Source: Narthecium ossifragum
Taxonomy: Eukaryota > Streptophyta > Magnoliopsida > Dioscoreales > Nartheciaceae
Direction of reading: 5' to 3'
NCBI GenBank assembly: GCA_963920575.1
Contig: OY986966.1
Coordinates: 1,074,130-1,138,129, forward strand
DNA length: 64,000 nt
Part shown: positions 49,255 to 61,280 of the stretch, piece after piece
Position numbering within the stretch: position 1 is the stretch's first letter
Layout of the letters: every line of letters starts with the position of its first letter
Program-made: the position numbers and the translations under genes
Notes under the pieces: generated by a model
Told to the model about the DNA's origin: nothing
Databases searched by the model: none
The model's input: the letters and a program-made list of their open reading frames with translations, nothing else

Positions 49255-50400
49255 GAAAACTCCTTGAAGTGCTTCTTTTCGTTCTCCAAACTCTCTAAAA
49301 ACACATTACTAGAAGTGAGTGAGTACATGGAAGCTGAAGTCAAAGGTTTAGTTAGGGGAAAGCACATGAACGCAAGGCGAGGCAACCCACCCTAATCCAT
49401 CCAACCCGACTAATAATTCTCGGTCACATGGGTGGGGTTATAAGCTCACGACCCCCTATCGACCCTCGATCTCATTAACTCATAGCCTGGGAGACGCGCC
49501 ACGTGTATAGGGTTGGCCCCTCCTCCCTCCGATGGCGACGCTCACCGGCGAATCACGCTTCCCCTTCTTCTCGTCCATCTTTTGCCAGCCGGTAGCCGAC
49601 GCGTGTCGGAAGGACCGAAGCGGGTCGAATTGTTGGGTGGGACCACCCAGTGTACGGTCACGAGAGCAATCTATGGAGTCGAGTACGGACTATTTTGATG
49701 GGTCCACACAACGTGGTCTGTGTTTTAGGTCCCCGTCACGAAGGCAAGCGATATTTAGGCGCGCAGTTTGGCCCCCAGAAGTTTTAGAAATCGCAACATA
49801 GTCCACCTCCTCCTCTTCCCCATTATGATGGAAGAGCGGGAAAAGAGATCAGAGCCGTCGGTGGCGGCACAACTTGGGTTTGAAGCAAAGATGGCGTGCG
49901 CATCTTGATGTAGGGGCCACGGCCCACGGGCTATCACGCGTTCCCTGGATTTTCTATTAATACCAAACGAGTCCTCCGAATCTTTTACGTTTTTAACCCT
50001 CCGGGCAGGGCCTCACCTCCCATCGCATCCGCTCGTTACTCATCAGACCGTCCATTTTAACCTCAGGAAAAAAGGCATCCATCCCATCGTTTCCAAAACC
50101 AAGGGCAGCAAGGGCTTCACTGTAAAAGAGGAGCATTACCCGTCGGGCCCATTAGCTTATGGGTCCATAACCCTTTAATAAATTTTTTTTCTTCAAATTT
50201 ACCCTCAAAAGACAAAGCTTTACCTTTTTAAACCCTCCCACGCTCATTATTTACTGGTAGGCGTGGTGGATTTAATTAATTACTCACGGCTGCCATTATA
50301 ACTCCCGCCCACGGCCCACCCCTCCATAAGTACCCCCGCCTCTCCGTTCCCACTCTAGGGCCTAAACCAAACCCTCGCTAGCTCTCGCCTCTCTAGCACA
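49255..50400. other. Spacer and expansin promoter
   Basis: No gene is supported. GC-rich frames near 49513-49937 lack family signals and splice context. The last about 150 bases before 50401 are CT-rich leader-like DNA (CTAGCTCTCGCCTCTCTAGCA) and include CCATAAGTACC at about 50325, a weak TATA candidate. Confidence 0.35.
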
Positions 50401-51861
50401 ATGGCGCTCTTCGTCGCCGTGGCCGTCGCCTCTTTCCTCGCCTTCTCCTCCCCTGTGGCCGCTCGCATACCCGGCGTCTACACCGGCGGCGCCTGGCAGA
50501 CCGCCCACGCCACCTTCTACGGCGGCAGCGACGCCTCTGGCACCATGGGTATGCGATAAACCCGCTTCTATCCACCCACATTGTCTCGATTAGGGCTAAA
50601 TCTAACGGATCTGAGATTGATTTCGTGTAGGCGGGGCGTGTGGGTACGGGAACCTGTACAGCCAGGGGTACGGGGTGGAGACGGCGGCGCTGAGCACGGC
50701 GCTGTTCAACTCGGGGCTGAGCTGCGGGGCGTGCTTCGAGATCAAGTGCAAGAAGGATCTGGACCCCAGGTGGTGCCACGCCGGGAGCCCCTCCATCTTC
50801 ATCACCGCCACCAACTTCTGCCCTCCCAACTACGCCCTCCCCTCCGACAACGGCGGCTGGTGCAACCCCCCTCGCCCCCATTTCGACCTCGCCATGCCCA
50901 TGTTCCTCAAGATCGCCGAGTACCGCGCCGGCATTGTTCCCGTCACCTTCCGCAGGTACACACCCCCCAACCTCTCTCTCTAGTCTCTAGTCAGTAGTCT
51001 CTACTACACTACGCACTCGGTAACCACACTCGGAGGTGAGTGTCACCTCTTGTTTTCCTAGACTCGCGCCATGGACGGCTTCATTCTTAAAAATAAGAAA
51101 AGAAAAAAAGAATATATGCGGTCAAAACAGTAACAACATTCCTCCCATCCGTCAATTAAAAAATAAGCATCGGGTTAAGTGCGGTGATTGGACCGCAGAA
51201 CAGTCCATAACAAATGAAATCAAAACCTAATAGCTGATATGGGTTCACCCGAGACGATTTGACCACTATACGGCCAGACCCGACCAAACGGCGACCCACC
51301 CGGCGCCCTTCCCCATTTCCACGCCCGTGAACCCGCACACCCGTGTTCTCCTCATTTTGTCCCCTTCTTCCATGCCTCGTTGGGGATTTTTCAAAAACAC
51401 CCTCCTGGACCGAGAGAAACCGCGTGGGCCCCACCGGCACATGTCTCCACAACCGCGTGTTTATACGGTTTTTAAATTATTCATATATGCCCTTGTACTT
51501 TGTCTATATCCTAAGGGAGTCCTCTTTCTTGTTTTGGCCCTTTGGGGGTAGGGTGCCTTGCCGGAAACCGGGCGGGATCCGGTTCACCATCAATGGGTTC
51601 AAGTACTTCAACCTGGTGCTGATCACGAACGTGGCGGGCGCCGGCGACATCGTTCGGGCGAGCGTGAAGGGCTCGCGCACCGGGTGGATGCCCATGTCCC
51701 GCAACTGGGGGCAGAACTGGCAGTCCAACGCCGTCCTCGCCGGGCAGGCCCTCTCCTTCCGCGTCACTTCCAGCGACCACCGCACCTCCACCTCCTGGAA
51801 CGTCGCCACCGCCGGATGGCAGTTTGGGCAGACGTTCTCCGGCAGGAACTTCAGGGTCTAA
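50401..51861 (+). CDS. EXPA: Alpha-expansin
   Basis: Three exons: 50401-50548, 50631-50955, 51552-51861. Total 783 bases, 260 residues, the usual alpha-expansin length. A signal peptide ([20 protein letters not shown]) is followed by the GH45-like domain with [15 protein letters not shown], the conserved cysteines, and the HFD motif at residues 133-135 (RPHFDLAM). The C-terminal binding domain shows [15 protein letters not shown], the conserved tryptophans ([13 protein letters not shown]) and [12 protein letters not shown]. Expansins loosen cell walls at acid pH without hydrolysis; the protein would be secreted. The spacing around HFD and the loop RKDL-like insert ([15 protein letters not shown]) favour the alpha over the beta group. 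Both intron positions fit the common A and B introns of the family. Coding DNA is very GC-rich. Confidence 0.96.
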
Positions 51862-53109
51862 TTCGAAAAAAAGTTCCCAAGATTTCGAGTCTCCCGCGCG
51901 TTGTTGGTGTCCTATATATGGTTTTTTAGTATGGTTGGCGCCAGACTTATTCTAAGTTAAAGATGTGTGGGTGGTCGATTTTGGTAGTGGTGTTGGAGTG
52001 TGTGTGTGTGTGTGTATGAGCGTTGTGTTCTTTGTTGACTGTGGCCCTGTGGGTGGGTGTTTTAGGGGTAGGGATGAGCCTGGTGGCACCGGCGGCTGAA
52101 AGTGGCTGCGGAACAAAGGTTCTCGTAGCCCGCAACTGCTTTAAATGTTTTGTTGTATAACTTGGTTTTATAGAAACCGTAGTAGATTGTGTTGTGGGTA
52201 TATGTTTCTTGATCAATGTAGTGTGTGGAACTGGATATATTGTGGTGATTTATCCGGGTGAAAGACGTTTGAGTAGTAAGTGTTTCAATCAGTCGGGAAT
52301 TAAATAAATAAATTGCTTTCAAGGAGTAAAAATCAAATGATTCCTACCTCTCTTATGGACGCCAACAAGATCAGGACTAAACCAAGGGAACTGTACATAA
52401 ACTCCCAGACTGGACCACAAAAGACTACCAAAGTTAGCTAGTCTATCAACAATAATACTGCCCACTCTGGGAACATAAGCTATATGCACTTCATCAAAGT
52501 GTGCCGCCAGGCAGCAAGCTTGCTGCAACGAAGTACTCACGTTCCCCGGTCAACATCTTCTGCCGTCAACATACTCCACACAACATTCCTGGCATCCAAT
52601 TCAAAGATTACACGTTTAATATACCTCTAATTTTAGCTTCCTCCTTCAGACCTCTAAGCTAAGCAGGGGCCTTCAGCGCTGCTTCCTTTATATCCCTCAC
52701 ATCGTTCTTCTCCGCCAAGCACCAGGCCGCTACTCATACCACTCCCAACCCAGCCAACCGCGAAGATCCAGCAACAACAGAAGCATCAGACTGGATGGCA
52801 TGAATAAGCTTAGCAGATTCAGATGTCACTTCCCTAAACTCTCTGCAGTTTCCTTTAAGAAGTCAAGCCCCCAAAGGCTACAAAAAGAACATCTATCTGC
52901 TCATACTGGGCTACAACAGAGGAGTAGGACTACCAGTGGAACTGGAAAAACTCCAGAGAACAAACAGTAAAACCCAAAATGCGAACATGACTCGCCATCC
53001 AATCAGGCCCCGTAATTACATTCCCTTGGTATATATATACACAACTGAAACACTATGGCAGCACCCCTAATACATCCCCAGATGTCCTGCAATTAATATA
53101 TTTGCACAT
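51862..53109. other. Expansin 3' flank and decayed retroelement
   Basis: The expansin 3' UTR includes a TG tract at about 52000-52015. An RNase H fragment follows on the minus strand (52330-52830). The remainder to 53109 has no recognised content. Confidence 0.4.
52330..52830 (-). pseudogene. Second decayed RNase H domain
   Basis: On the minus strand, separate frames spell parts of the same fold as at 25101-25480: LIHAIQSDASVVAG then RLAGLGVV (first Asp), KEAALKAPA, then VIFELDARNVVWSML (second Asp region), then FDEVHIAYVPRVGSIIVDRL followed by ANFG (terminal Asp). Several stops and frameshifts separate the pieces. The two copies differ enough to be independent insertions. Confidence 0.65.
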
Positions 53110-54230
53110 TGTCAAAATTAAAACAGAGGAATCCATTAGGTAGAAGGCATGCTATGCTAGTTCAGGAGAGCAAGACGAGATTAACAAAACTATGCAAAAA
53201 CTAGAGTAGAGCAAGTCACGAGGTAGAAGGCATTTTGTTTGTCTAAACCATATTTCACTGGTTCGTATGTAGCTTTAGTTTCATGCAAATATATTTCCCC
53301 AGCACGTAACAAGGATGCCAATTCCTCGATCTCTCATCGCTTCCTCTAAAAATGAGTCTGGGTCTTCCCCTACTTCAAAATGCATTGTATGACCTCTTTC
53401 AGTTTCTACCACCACTGGGATTGCATTCGTTCAACTCCTAACAAGGCTATGATCACAGCCTCGTAAACCTCATCGCCAATTTCATCCTTCAAGGTTTTCA
53501 GTTTCTCATCATCTTCGTCTATAATTTCCTGCATGAAAGATCTAATTCAGCACCACTTCCGACATGAGAAATTAGGTGAAGACCACTGTAAAACTACTTC
53601 TTTTCCATACTTGGAGTTTTAAAGAGTTTCCAGATGGTCCACTTCTTCAATTTTGTCTTTCAATTCTTCACTTAGCTCATCCATCTTCTTCTTCTTCATT
53701 CTAGAGTCTTCTTGACTTTTTATACGTTTCTTGACTTAAATCAAGTTCTACTTTCTGTTTAGCATCCAGCTGCTTCTTTATATTGTGCATCTCAACTACC
53801 ACCACCCAATGCGACTATCAAAATTTTAGGGGATTAACAAATAAATCACTCGGAACCTAAACAACACCACGATAGCCTAATCCATAATTTGATAGTAAAA
53901 GTAATCTCGGCTAAACCATCAGGAATACGAAATCTTTCAAAACGTTAATCTTAAAACCAAAAGCCATGAACTGGAGACCGGTCAACCTGGAAACTTAGAA
54001 CAGTGTACTCCTACAGCACATCTAGGTTTCACAGTCCGATAAAGAGGGCAATAAAATAAGATTGTCGCTTTGAGCAGCTAATTTATCTCAAATCAACTTC
54101 TTTCCGTGTGCAATTCAATTCTGATCTCAGCTCTGCGTTCTCTTCAAAAAATCATACGTGAATGATCACGAGCAAGGCGCCCCCATCTTTCGTATCTCTA
54201 ATCAAAGCAAATAAGAAACAAAATGGCTGC
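53110..54230 (-). pseudogene. Partial, internally deleted duplicate of the IDN2/FDM gene
   Basis: Blocks match the intact gene at 57150-59790 in the same order and strand. The flank at 53128-53240 matches 57179-57285. A copy of the last exon lies at 53328-53531 but lacks about 45 internal bases and has stops. The next exon inward (58014-58226) is missing. A shortened piece of the 58353-58640 exon lies at about 53625-53790, joined directly to intron sequence that matches 59224 onward (TTGTGCATCTCAACTA). A copy of the 59582-59763 exon lies at about 54063-54200. Introns are retained, so this arose by DNA duplication and later deletion, not by retroposition. The XS-domain exon is absent. It cannot encode a working protein. 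Confidence 0.88.
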
Positions 54231-54958
54231 CGGGGGATTTCAACGGGTAATTTTGTTTAAAACTTCCTAATAAACAAAACCACTTTTCAAATTTCCAGAT
54301 CGAATGATCTTTAAGAACAGTATGAATCCTTTCATAACAAAATAATCCTGTTCCGTTCTTATCAAGGTGGACGAAAACGTATTAAAAAGGAAGAAAATTC
54401 CAACCGCAAACAGCAGCGAAAACCCTAAATTAACTTAAGAACACCAGAACAAACTCGACGCTAATCCAAAGAAATGGGGGGGCTCATATCAAGTGTATCC
54501 TAATGGAGGCGTCATCGCGGACGAGAAACCACCAAGAACACCCATCCACAGGAGATGTAAAAAAGAGGCGACAATTACGGAGAAGATACCAAAGCCCAAA
54601 AGGGTTGGGGGCGGCACCTCACCTCCACATCATCATCGCCCCCTTCTTCATCCCACCATGGACGATGGGTATACCCAAATGGGGGTTTCCATGCTACCAC
54701 CACTCAATCCTCTCTCTTTCTAATCACAGCCCAGCTACACACCCGGAAACATAGAGAATCGCAAAGAAAAAACAAGGATCAAAGCAAAGAATCACATCTT
54801 ATAGCAAGATTCAGTCCATCAAATGGCCTCATTCCATTGCAACCAGGCCGGCGGAACCGGAACGGCGACCCAAACCCTAAAAGCGCGAGATAAAAAGGTG
54901 ATTTTTAGACAGCCAGGGGTGCGACGGAAATAGCCCTTGCGAAATAAAATTTAATTAG
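54231..54958. other. Spacer left of the Mutator-like element
   Basis: No gene or repeat is recognised. Short frames at 54493-54754 have no family signal. The last nine bases (54950-54958) are the left target duplication of the element that follows. Confidence 0.35.
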
Positions 54959-55865
54959 AGTGGGGCTATCTACACCATCCTTTGGATTCAACACACCACA
55001 AAAACTATTTTTTATAAAAATAAAAATAAAAACCCCATTATACCCCTCACCCTCTCTCCCGATGCCTCTCTCTCTCCGGCGGCAGCCACTATACCCCTCC
55101 CTCTCTCCGGCGGCCTCTCTCTTTGACGGCCTCTCTCTCCCGCGGCCTCTCTCTCTCCTCCGACCTCTCTCTTGCCGGCGCCCTCTCTCTCTCTCTCCCT
55201 CGACCTCTCTCTCTCTCAAGGCCTCTCCCCCGGCAGCGGCAACGGCGATGGCCTCTCTCCCGCGGTCTCTCTCTCCCGGCGGCCTCCCTCTCGCGTTCTC
55301 TCTCTCCCGTGGCCGGCCGGCCTCCCTCTCTCTCGCTTCTCTCTCTCCCGCAACCCCCTCTCTCTCTCTCGCGGCTGACCGCCCTCCCTCCCTCCCTCTC
55401 GCGTTCTCTCTCTCCCGTGGCCGGCCGGGCTCCCTCTCTCTCGACTTCTCTCTCCCCCGCGGCCGACGGCCTCCCTCTTCCCCCCCCCTCCCCCTTCTCT
55501 CTCGCTTTCTCTCTCTCCCGCGGCCGCCGGCCTCCCTCTTCCCCCCTCTCTCCCATGGCCGGGCGGCCTCCCTCTTCCCTCTCTCTCCTTCTCTCTCTCC
55601 CGTGGCTGGCGACGGCTGCCATGGTGGAGAGGTGGTGGAAGGTTGGCAGTGGCTGTCGGCGTGAAGAGGTGGTGGAGGGGCCACTGCGAGGGTGGAGAGG
55701 GAGGCCGGCCGGCCACGGAAGAGAGAGAACGCGAGAGGGAGGGAGGGCTGCCGGAGTGGAGGAGGTAGATGGTGAGGGTAGTTTAGGTTTTTTGTTTTTT
55801 ATTTTTATAAAAAACATTTTCTATGATATGTTGAGTTTAAATCGTGGTGCGGATAGCCGCACCCA
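54959..55865. mobile_element. Mutator-like non-autonomous element, 907 bp
   Basis: The termini are long inverted repeats of at least 100 bases: the left begins GTGGGGCTATCTACACC and the reverse-complemented right begins GGGTGCGGCTATCCGCACC, and both continue through TTTTTTATAAAAATAAAAA. Flanks are TTTAATTAG (54950-54958) and TTTAATTGG (55866-55874), a 9-base duplication with one mismatch, the size made by MULEs. The interior (about 55040-55620) is a CT-rich imperfect repeat built from CTCTCTCTCCCGCGGCC-type units. Overlapping long frames on both strands are a product of that repeat and not genes. No transposase is present. Confidence 0.85.
55040..55620. repeat. Imperfect CT/CCG-rich satellite-like repeat
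   Basis: Units of roughly 20-60 bases combine a CTCTCTCTC run with a GGCGGC or GCGGCC box, for example CTCTCTCTCCCGCGGCC. The polypyrimidine strand could form triplex or other non-B DNA. It makes up most of the interior of the Mutator-like element. Confidence 0.85.
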
Positions 55866-57383
55866 TTTAATTGGCTTGAGCCTCAAATCAGACTGGTTGG
55901 AATTGGAATTGGATCGAGCGAGTCGAGAAGTCCCTGCTTTGGATCGAGTTAGATTTAAGCCAATGTCAATTCCACATTGGGTTGGGTTAGATCTTAAATT
56001 TGGGATGGATCCAGTTTTTGAAGCTGGCTTGACTGTCCCATTGCAACCTACCCAGAATTCCTCATGCAGTGTTTTAAGTCATGAAAGCAAACATTTGGGA
56101 AGCAACTCGTCACCACCCACAGGAGCTTCATGTCTTCATCTGAGAGTGAGTAGGTTCCTCTTTTGAGGCTTCTTTTTATGTCTATATTCTCCAAAGATCA
56201 TAAAAACGGTATTGAGCAGACCGATGAGTTTGTCCACAACATCAGCATCCAGCAATTCCTCGACTAGAAAAGAATGAAGTATACAGTTCCTGCGTTGCTG
56301 AAAAGCGGAGACAAAAATAATAGGTAAATAAAAGCTGACATCCAAGTCCATAAGGGAGAGGATTAATAGAGTCCGGGGTCACTGGCTAGATGTTAATCCT
56401 AAATGGTGCTCAAGAACAGATATCCGCAGTTGGAGAAGAATTGTCTAATGAGCCCAAGATGGAGGAGGGCCTTTAGAGTTGGCCGGAAAAGCCGAATGGC
56501 CAGCCACCATGTCAACTTCATATCAACAAGGATGAGTTAAACTGAGAACAGATATAACTATGTACCATGACATGGGGATCCAGATGTTCCGCAACAGCTG
56601 ACTGATATCTGCTGCATGTGAACAGAAGTCGGATTCAATATCAATGCAGTAAACATATCTTCAATGGAATGTGTTACCAAATCAGACATAAAGGTATGAT
56701 CATGATCATAGGCAGACAATCTAGGCAACATGCACCCCAAATCATTTACCAAGCAAAAGCACATGGTCAAGAAAAGCATTTTCAAGAGCTTGATTTGAGG
56801 AACTAAATTTCGGGCCAATTAAGTCCCAATGTAAGTTGAGAATCAAAAGCATTACACTGAAAGGTCGACAGTGGTGGATCTTTTAACCTTGAAGGCATAT
56901 CTTATGGATGCAAAAGAGGAGAAGAGCAAACACAAAACTAATTCAGGGGTCAATTTTTTGTAGTGCAGGAATTAATTGATGGCGACACATGCAATAAATC
57001 AAGTTAGAGATCGCACAAACGTTGGCTTCAGCATGTCACTGGTGGCACAGTAAGGTGGAAAACTAAGAGATGTAGCCTTTGAACTCATATACTTAGGTCA
57101 AGTATTGGTCTAATGGGCTCTTCTAGCTAGTTCAGGAGAGAGAGATGCCAAAAAGGAAAAATTGCAAAAATTAAAATAGAGGAACCAGTTAGGTAGAAGG
57201 CATGCTAGCTAGTTCAGGAGAGCAAGACAAAATTAACAAAACTATGCAAAAACTATAGAGGAAGTCATGAGGTAGAAGGCATTTTGTTAATATCTAAACC
57301 ATATTTCACTGGTTCCTATGTAGATTTAGTTTCATGCAAATATATTGCCCAAAACATAACAAGCATACCAATTCCTCAATCTC
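55866..57383. other. Spacer and 3' flank of the IDN2/FDM gene
   Basis: Apart from the right target duplication at the start and the segment from about 57150 that is duplicated at 53110, I see nothing recognisable. Short frames here lack support. Confidence 0.35.
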
Positions 57384-60300
57384 TCATCGCTTCCTCTTAT
57401 GGGTCTTCCACTGTTTCAAAATGTATTGGATCACCTCTTTCAGAGTTGCTTTTCTATTCTCCTTGAAATTCCAAAGCTCGGGAATGGTGTATCTACCACT
57501 AGGATTGTATTCATTCAACTCTAACAAGGCTGTGGTCACAGCCTCGTAAACCTCCTCGCCAAATTCTTCCTTCAAGCTTTTCAGTTTCTCATCATCTTTG
57601 TGTATAATTTCCTGCATGAAAGATTAAATTTCAGCACCACTTCCGACACGAGAAATTAGGTGAAGACCAATGTAAAACAACTAATGTTGCAGATTTAAAT
57701 TTTAAAGAGTAGATCAGGAGATAATCATTTCTCAAACTAAAAGAATGACTTCGATTCACATTAAGAAGGTAGGTGGACAAGAATCTAACTCAATAGAACA
57801 AACAATTACCGACATAAAAAAATAATGACCAGCACCTACTGGAAATAAGCAGGAATTAGAAATATTGGATTTCCTACTAAATGAAATCATACAGTTTCCC
57901 CCACCTGAGACTCATATTGCTAATTATCATCACAAATTACGCACAAAGAAGTAATACCTGGAGTGCATAAACAGATCATGCGATATGAGAAATGAAGCCT
58001 TCATTTTTCATACCTTATGCTTCCCATTAATTTCGATCATTTTATAAGGATGCCAATCTGGCTTTTTCAGCTCATCTTGCCACGTGGAACATAACTCTGC
58101 TGCTCTCATATCTGCATCAGCAACAGGAAACTTTTTCTTGCATGCAATATGAAAGGGCTTTTCATCAAGCTCACCCATCCTCTTAATACCAATAATTGTG
58201 CGATTGCTCAACAATTCCTTCAGGCCCTATATCGTGAAATGGTCAAAAATATATATGCTTATGAACTGTCCCAGAAATGAAATAAAAGCACCCAATGCCC
58301 TAAAAGCTAAAGGCTTAAAGCGTAAGAATGAATGATCAAAACAGGTAATTACTTGGATCAACTCTTTACGAGCTTCTTGTAGTTCATCATTGCTCTTGCG
58401 TTCTTGAACAATAAGAGTTTGATTCAAACTTTCCAGATGGTCCATTTCTTCAATTTTGTCTTTCAATTCTTCACTTAGCTCATCCATCTTCTTCTTTATT
58501 CCGGAGTCGTCTTCACTTCCCATATGTTTCATGACTTGTAGCGTCCCATGCAACTGCTGTATCTCAAGTTCTAGTTTCTGTTTAGCATCCAACTGCTTCT
58601 CTAATTGAAGAATTTTGTGCACAGCAGCTTCCTTCTCCCTCTGTACAAAGTTGTTAACGCGTCAACTTTTTTCTCACTTGTTAGTAGCTAGACTCATTTA
58701 TGGCATTTGACAAACCTTTTGTTCCTCAAGAAGCTTCAGCACATTTTCATCTGCCTTTTGCTGCTCCAAAGCTGCCAATTCTAGACAGTTGTTGTCCATT
58801 GCATTCTGCAATGAGGACGAAATAAAAAAAGTTCAAAATCCCATCAAAGCATTTTTACAGAGAAACATAAATTTGTACTAAAGATTTGTGCCTTGTGTAT
58901 TGATTTAACAAAAAAGGCAGTATAGCTTCGTTTCAAAAGAAAAGCAGGAAGACAAGATTCTTCCTACATAGCTCATTGAATCTAATATTTCTCTATTGCC
59001 ATATGCCACGAAGAAAAGAACTGATTGCTGATTATGAGAACTTCAGTTAAGTCTCCACGAAGTATAAACTAAAAATCTTCAACAAGTTCACGAGATCAAT
59101 TTTATTGTTCCAGGATTTGTAAGTATATTCTTTTACCTCCAATGTCAATAATTTTGTGCTAGCATCTATATAATCCTTCTCAAAAAGTAAGGAAGAATTA
59201 GAAGCTGACGTCAAGTGTTTATCTTGTGCATCTCAACTAACACCCCACTACGACTATCAGGATTTTAGGGATTAAGAAATAAATCACTCGGAGCCTACAC
59301 AACAACACAATAGCCTAATCCCTAATTTGATAGTAAAAGCAATCTTAGATAAACCATCGGGAATATAAGACCATTCCAAATGTTAATTGAAAAGCCAAAA
59401 GCCATGAACTGGAGACTTGTCAACCTGGAGCTTAGAACAGTTGCCAGGAAAATAATGAAAGTGATCCTCATCAAATTCAACTTCAATAAGCTAAAAACCT
59501 TTTGCATGTGTATTACAACACATCTAGGTTTCACTGTCCATAAGAAAACAATAACATTTTAGACATAAAGACTGTCCCTACCTTTTCCTTCTCAGCCTCC
59601 AGCTTCTTCTTCTCATTGTCGCTTTGAGCAACTAATTTATCAAGCTGTTCACATCTCAGATCAAGTTCTTTCCGTTTAGAATCCAATTCCGATCTCAGCT
59701 TTTCATTCTCTTCAAATATCTTACGTGAATGATCACGAGCAAGGCGCTGCATCTTTCGTATTTCTAATCAAAGGAGATAAGAAATTACAAGAGTAAATGA
59801 TGATCAAAATGGAGGATAAAAGTAGCTATGACGAGGTTCAAAAGCGCCAAAATCGTTAAAATTGGTTAGACGTAAAAAAAATAATTCATAAGCTATAATT
59901 TGAGCAAATATGACTGCACTGAAGATGAATTCGAAGTTTCTCATACGCTGAAAGTTACAAGAGAGATCAAAATGCATTCAGGTATATCCTACAAGACTAG
60001 GTATAAGACCAAACAATATGATGTTCTATCAAGCTGAGCCAAATTTCTAGGTGCTTGTGCATATAGATGTTTGTGAACATAAAAAATAGTTGCATTCAGG
60101 TGTATCCTAAAAGAGTAATAAAGCTGCATACATAAATAATAGTTGCAAGTGGATCTCAACAAGCAACCAGCAGCTAAGATAGTTAGCCAGGTAGAACAAG
60201 TTTCAGAAGATCAGAATAATGATCCACACCTCGATCCAACAACAGGCACCTGGAATCTCATTCGACACTTTTAAATGACTTAATTAAATTAACTACTCAG

Positions 60301-61280
60301 AGGAACAAAGAAAAACTAAAAATCCTACAGGAAATAAAGTACCTCACAAAGTTTAATGATATAATAAAACAGTTACCTTCATTATAAGATTGATGTAGCT
60401 GGTCTCTTTGTTCCATCATCTTCTCGAGGGACAAACTGGTCTCGTTATACTTGGATTCCAGTTCTTGCAGGTGCTTGTTTTTCTTCTCAATCTGATTCGC
60501 CAAATTTGCAACAAGCTTACCTGTCTTCCGAGATTCTTCTTGCGAAAGATCTGAAACAGTTTTAAGATCTCCATTTTTGCGCAAATATTCCCCAACAGGA
60601 CCAGCGGAGTTGTAATCTTTGGCTCGTGCAATCCAACCATATATCTCTGAACCACGATGTTGTCTTTCAAACCAATCCCTCTTACTATAATGTTCAGCTT
60701 CAAAATGATTTTCAAATGCCATTGCATCCTTAAATCCAGTCCAGTCCTTGTTGAAGTCCACTATCGCATTGCCAGTATGGCCTCTATAATTCCAGATAGG
60801 AATGACTTTTAGGGGATGAAACCTAGATAACTGCTCTTTGAGCCGCGTTCCGCTTTCACCAACTGATTTTCCATTCTTCCATTCAGTTGGGACATTTACA
60901 AGGATGCCCATCCATGGCCATACAAACTGATCATCCTGGTTTGGCTTCGGAAGCTGATCATTTTCCACAACCATCAGTTGAAGTGATGTGCTTGCTGTTT
61001 CTGCAAGATCATTCTGCAGATATTTTGCTAAGGCTTGATGATCTGCTTTCACTTTTGCCTTCCTATTGGATGCACCTAATCCCGTGGCATGTTGAAGCAG
61101 ATCTTTGTAACGGTAGTCTTGTTTCTTTTTTCCAGCACAGAAGGGGCATTTGAGAGCGTCTTCTCCATGTTTCACTCTATACTTTCCTGTCTGCAAGCGT
61201 AAGTAAGATTTTGCCTCATAGTCTTCTATCTCAGAGTCACTGATATCAGAAGCTTCTTCTGAGCTATAACCCATTGACAT
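57384..61280 (-). CDS. IDN2: XS/XH-domain RNA-binding protein of the IDN2/FDM/SGS3-like family
   Basis: Six minus-strand coding exons: 60377-61280, 59582-59763, 58716-58805, 58353-58640, 58014-58226, 57384-57611. Total 1905 bases, 634 residues, near Arabidopsis IDN2 (about 650). Domains in order: acidic N-terminus, XS zinc finger (C45-P-F-C48 ... KDLLQHATG), XS domain (about 118-230, [14 protein letters not shown] to [10 protein letters not shown]), a long coiled coil (about 240-480), and the XH domain ([13 protein letters not shown] ... [14 protein letters not shown] ... [20 protein letters not shown]). Proteins of this group bind double-stranded RNA with 5' overhangs and act in RNA-directed DNA methylation in the nucleus. 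IDN2 and FDM paralogues cannot be separated by eye. The start at 61280 could also be 61274, which matches the shorter MGYSS start. A broken duplicate lies just downstream. Confidence 0.94.

Noticed and set aside
54905..55817. Very long overlapping frames on both strands (up to about 350 residues)
   Set aside because: They arise from the CTCTCC/CCGCGG repeat inside the Mutator-like element, run in several frames at once, and have only Ser/Leu/Pro or Arg/Glu/Gly content.
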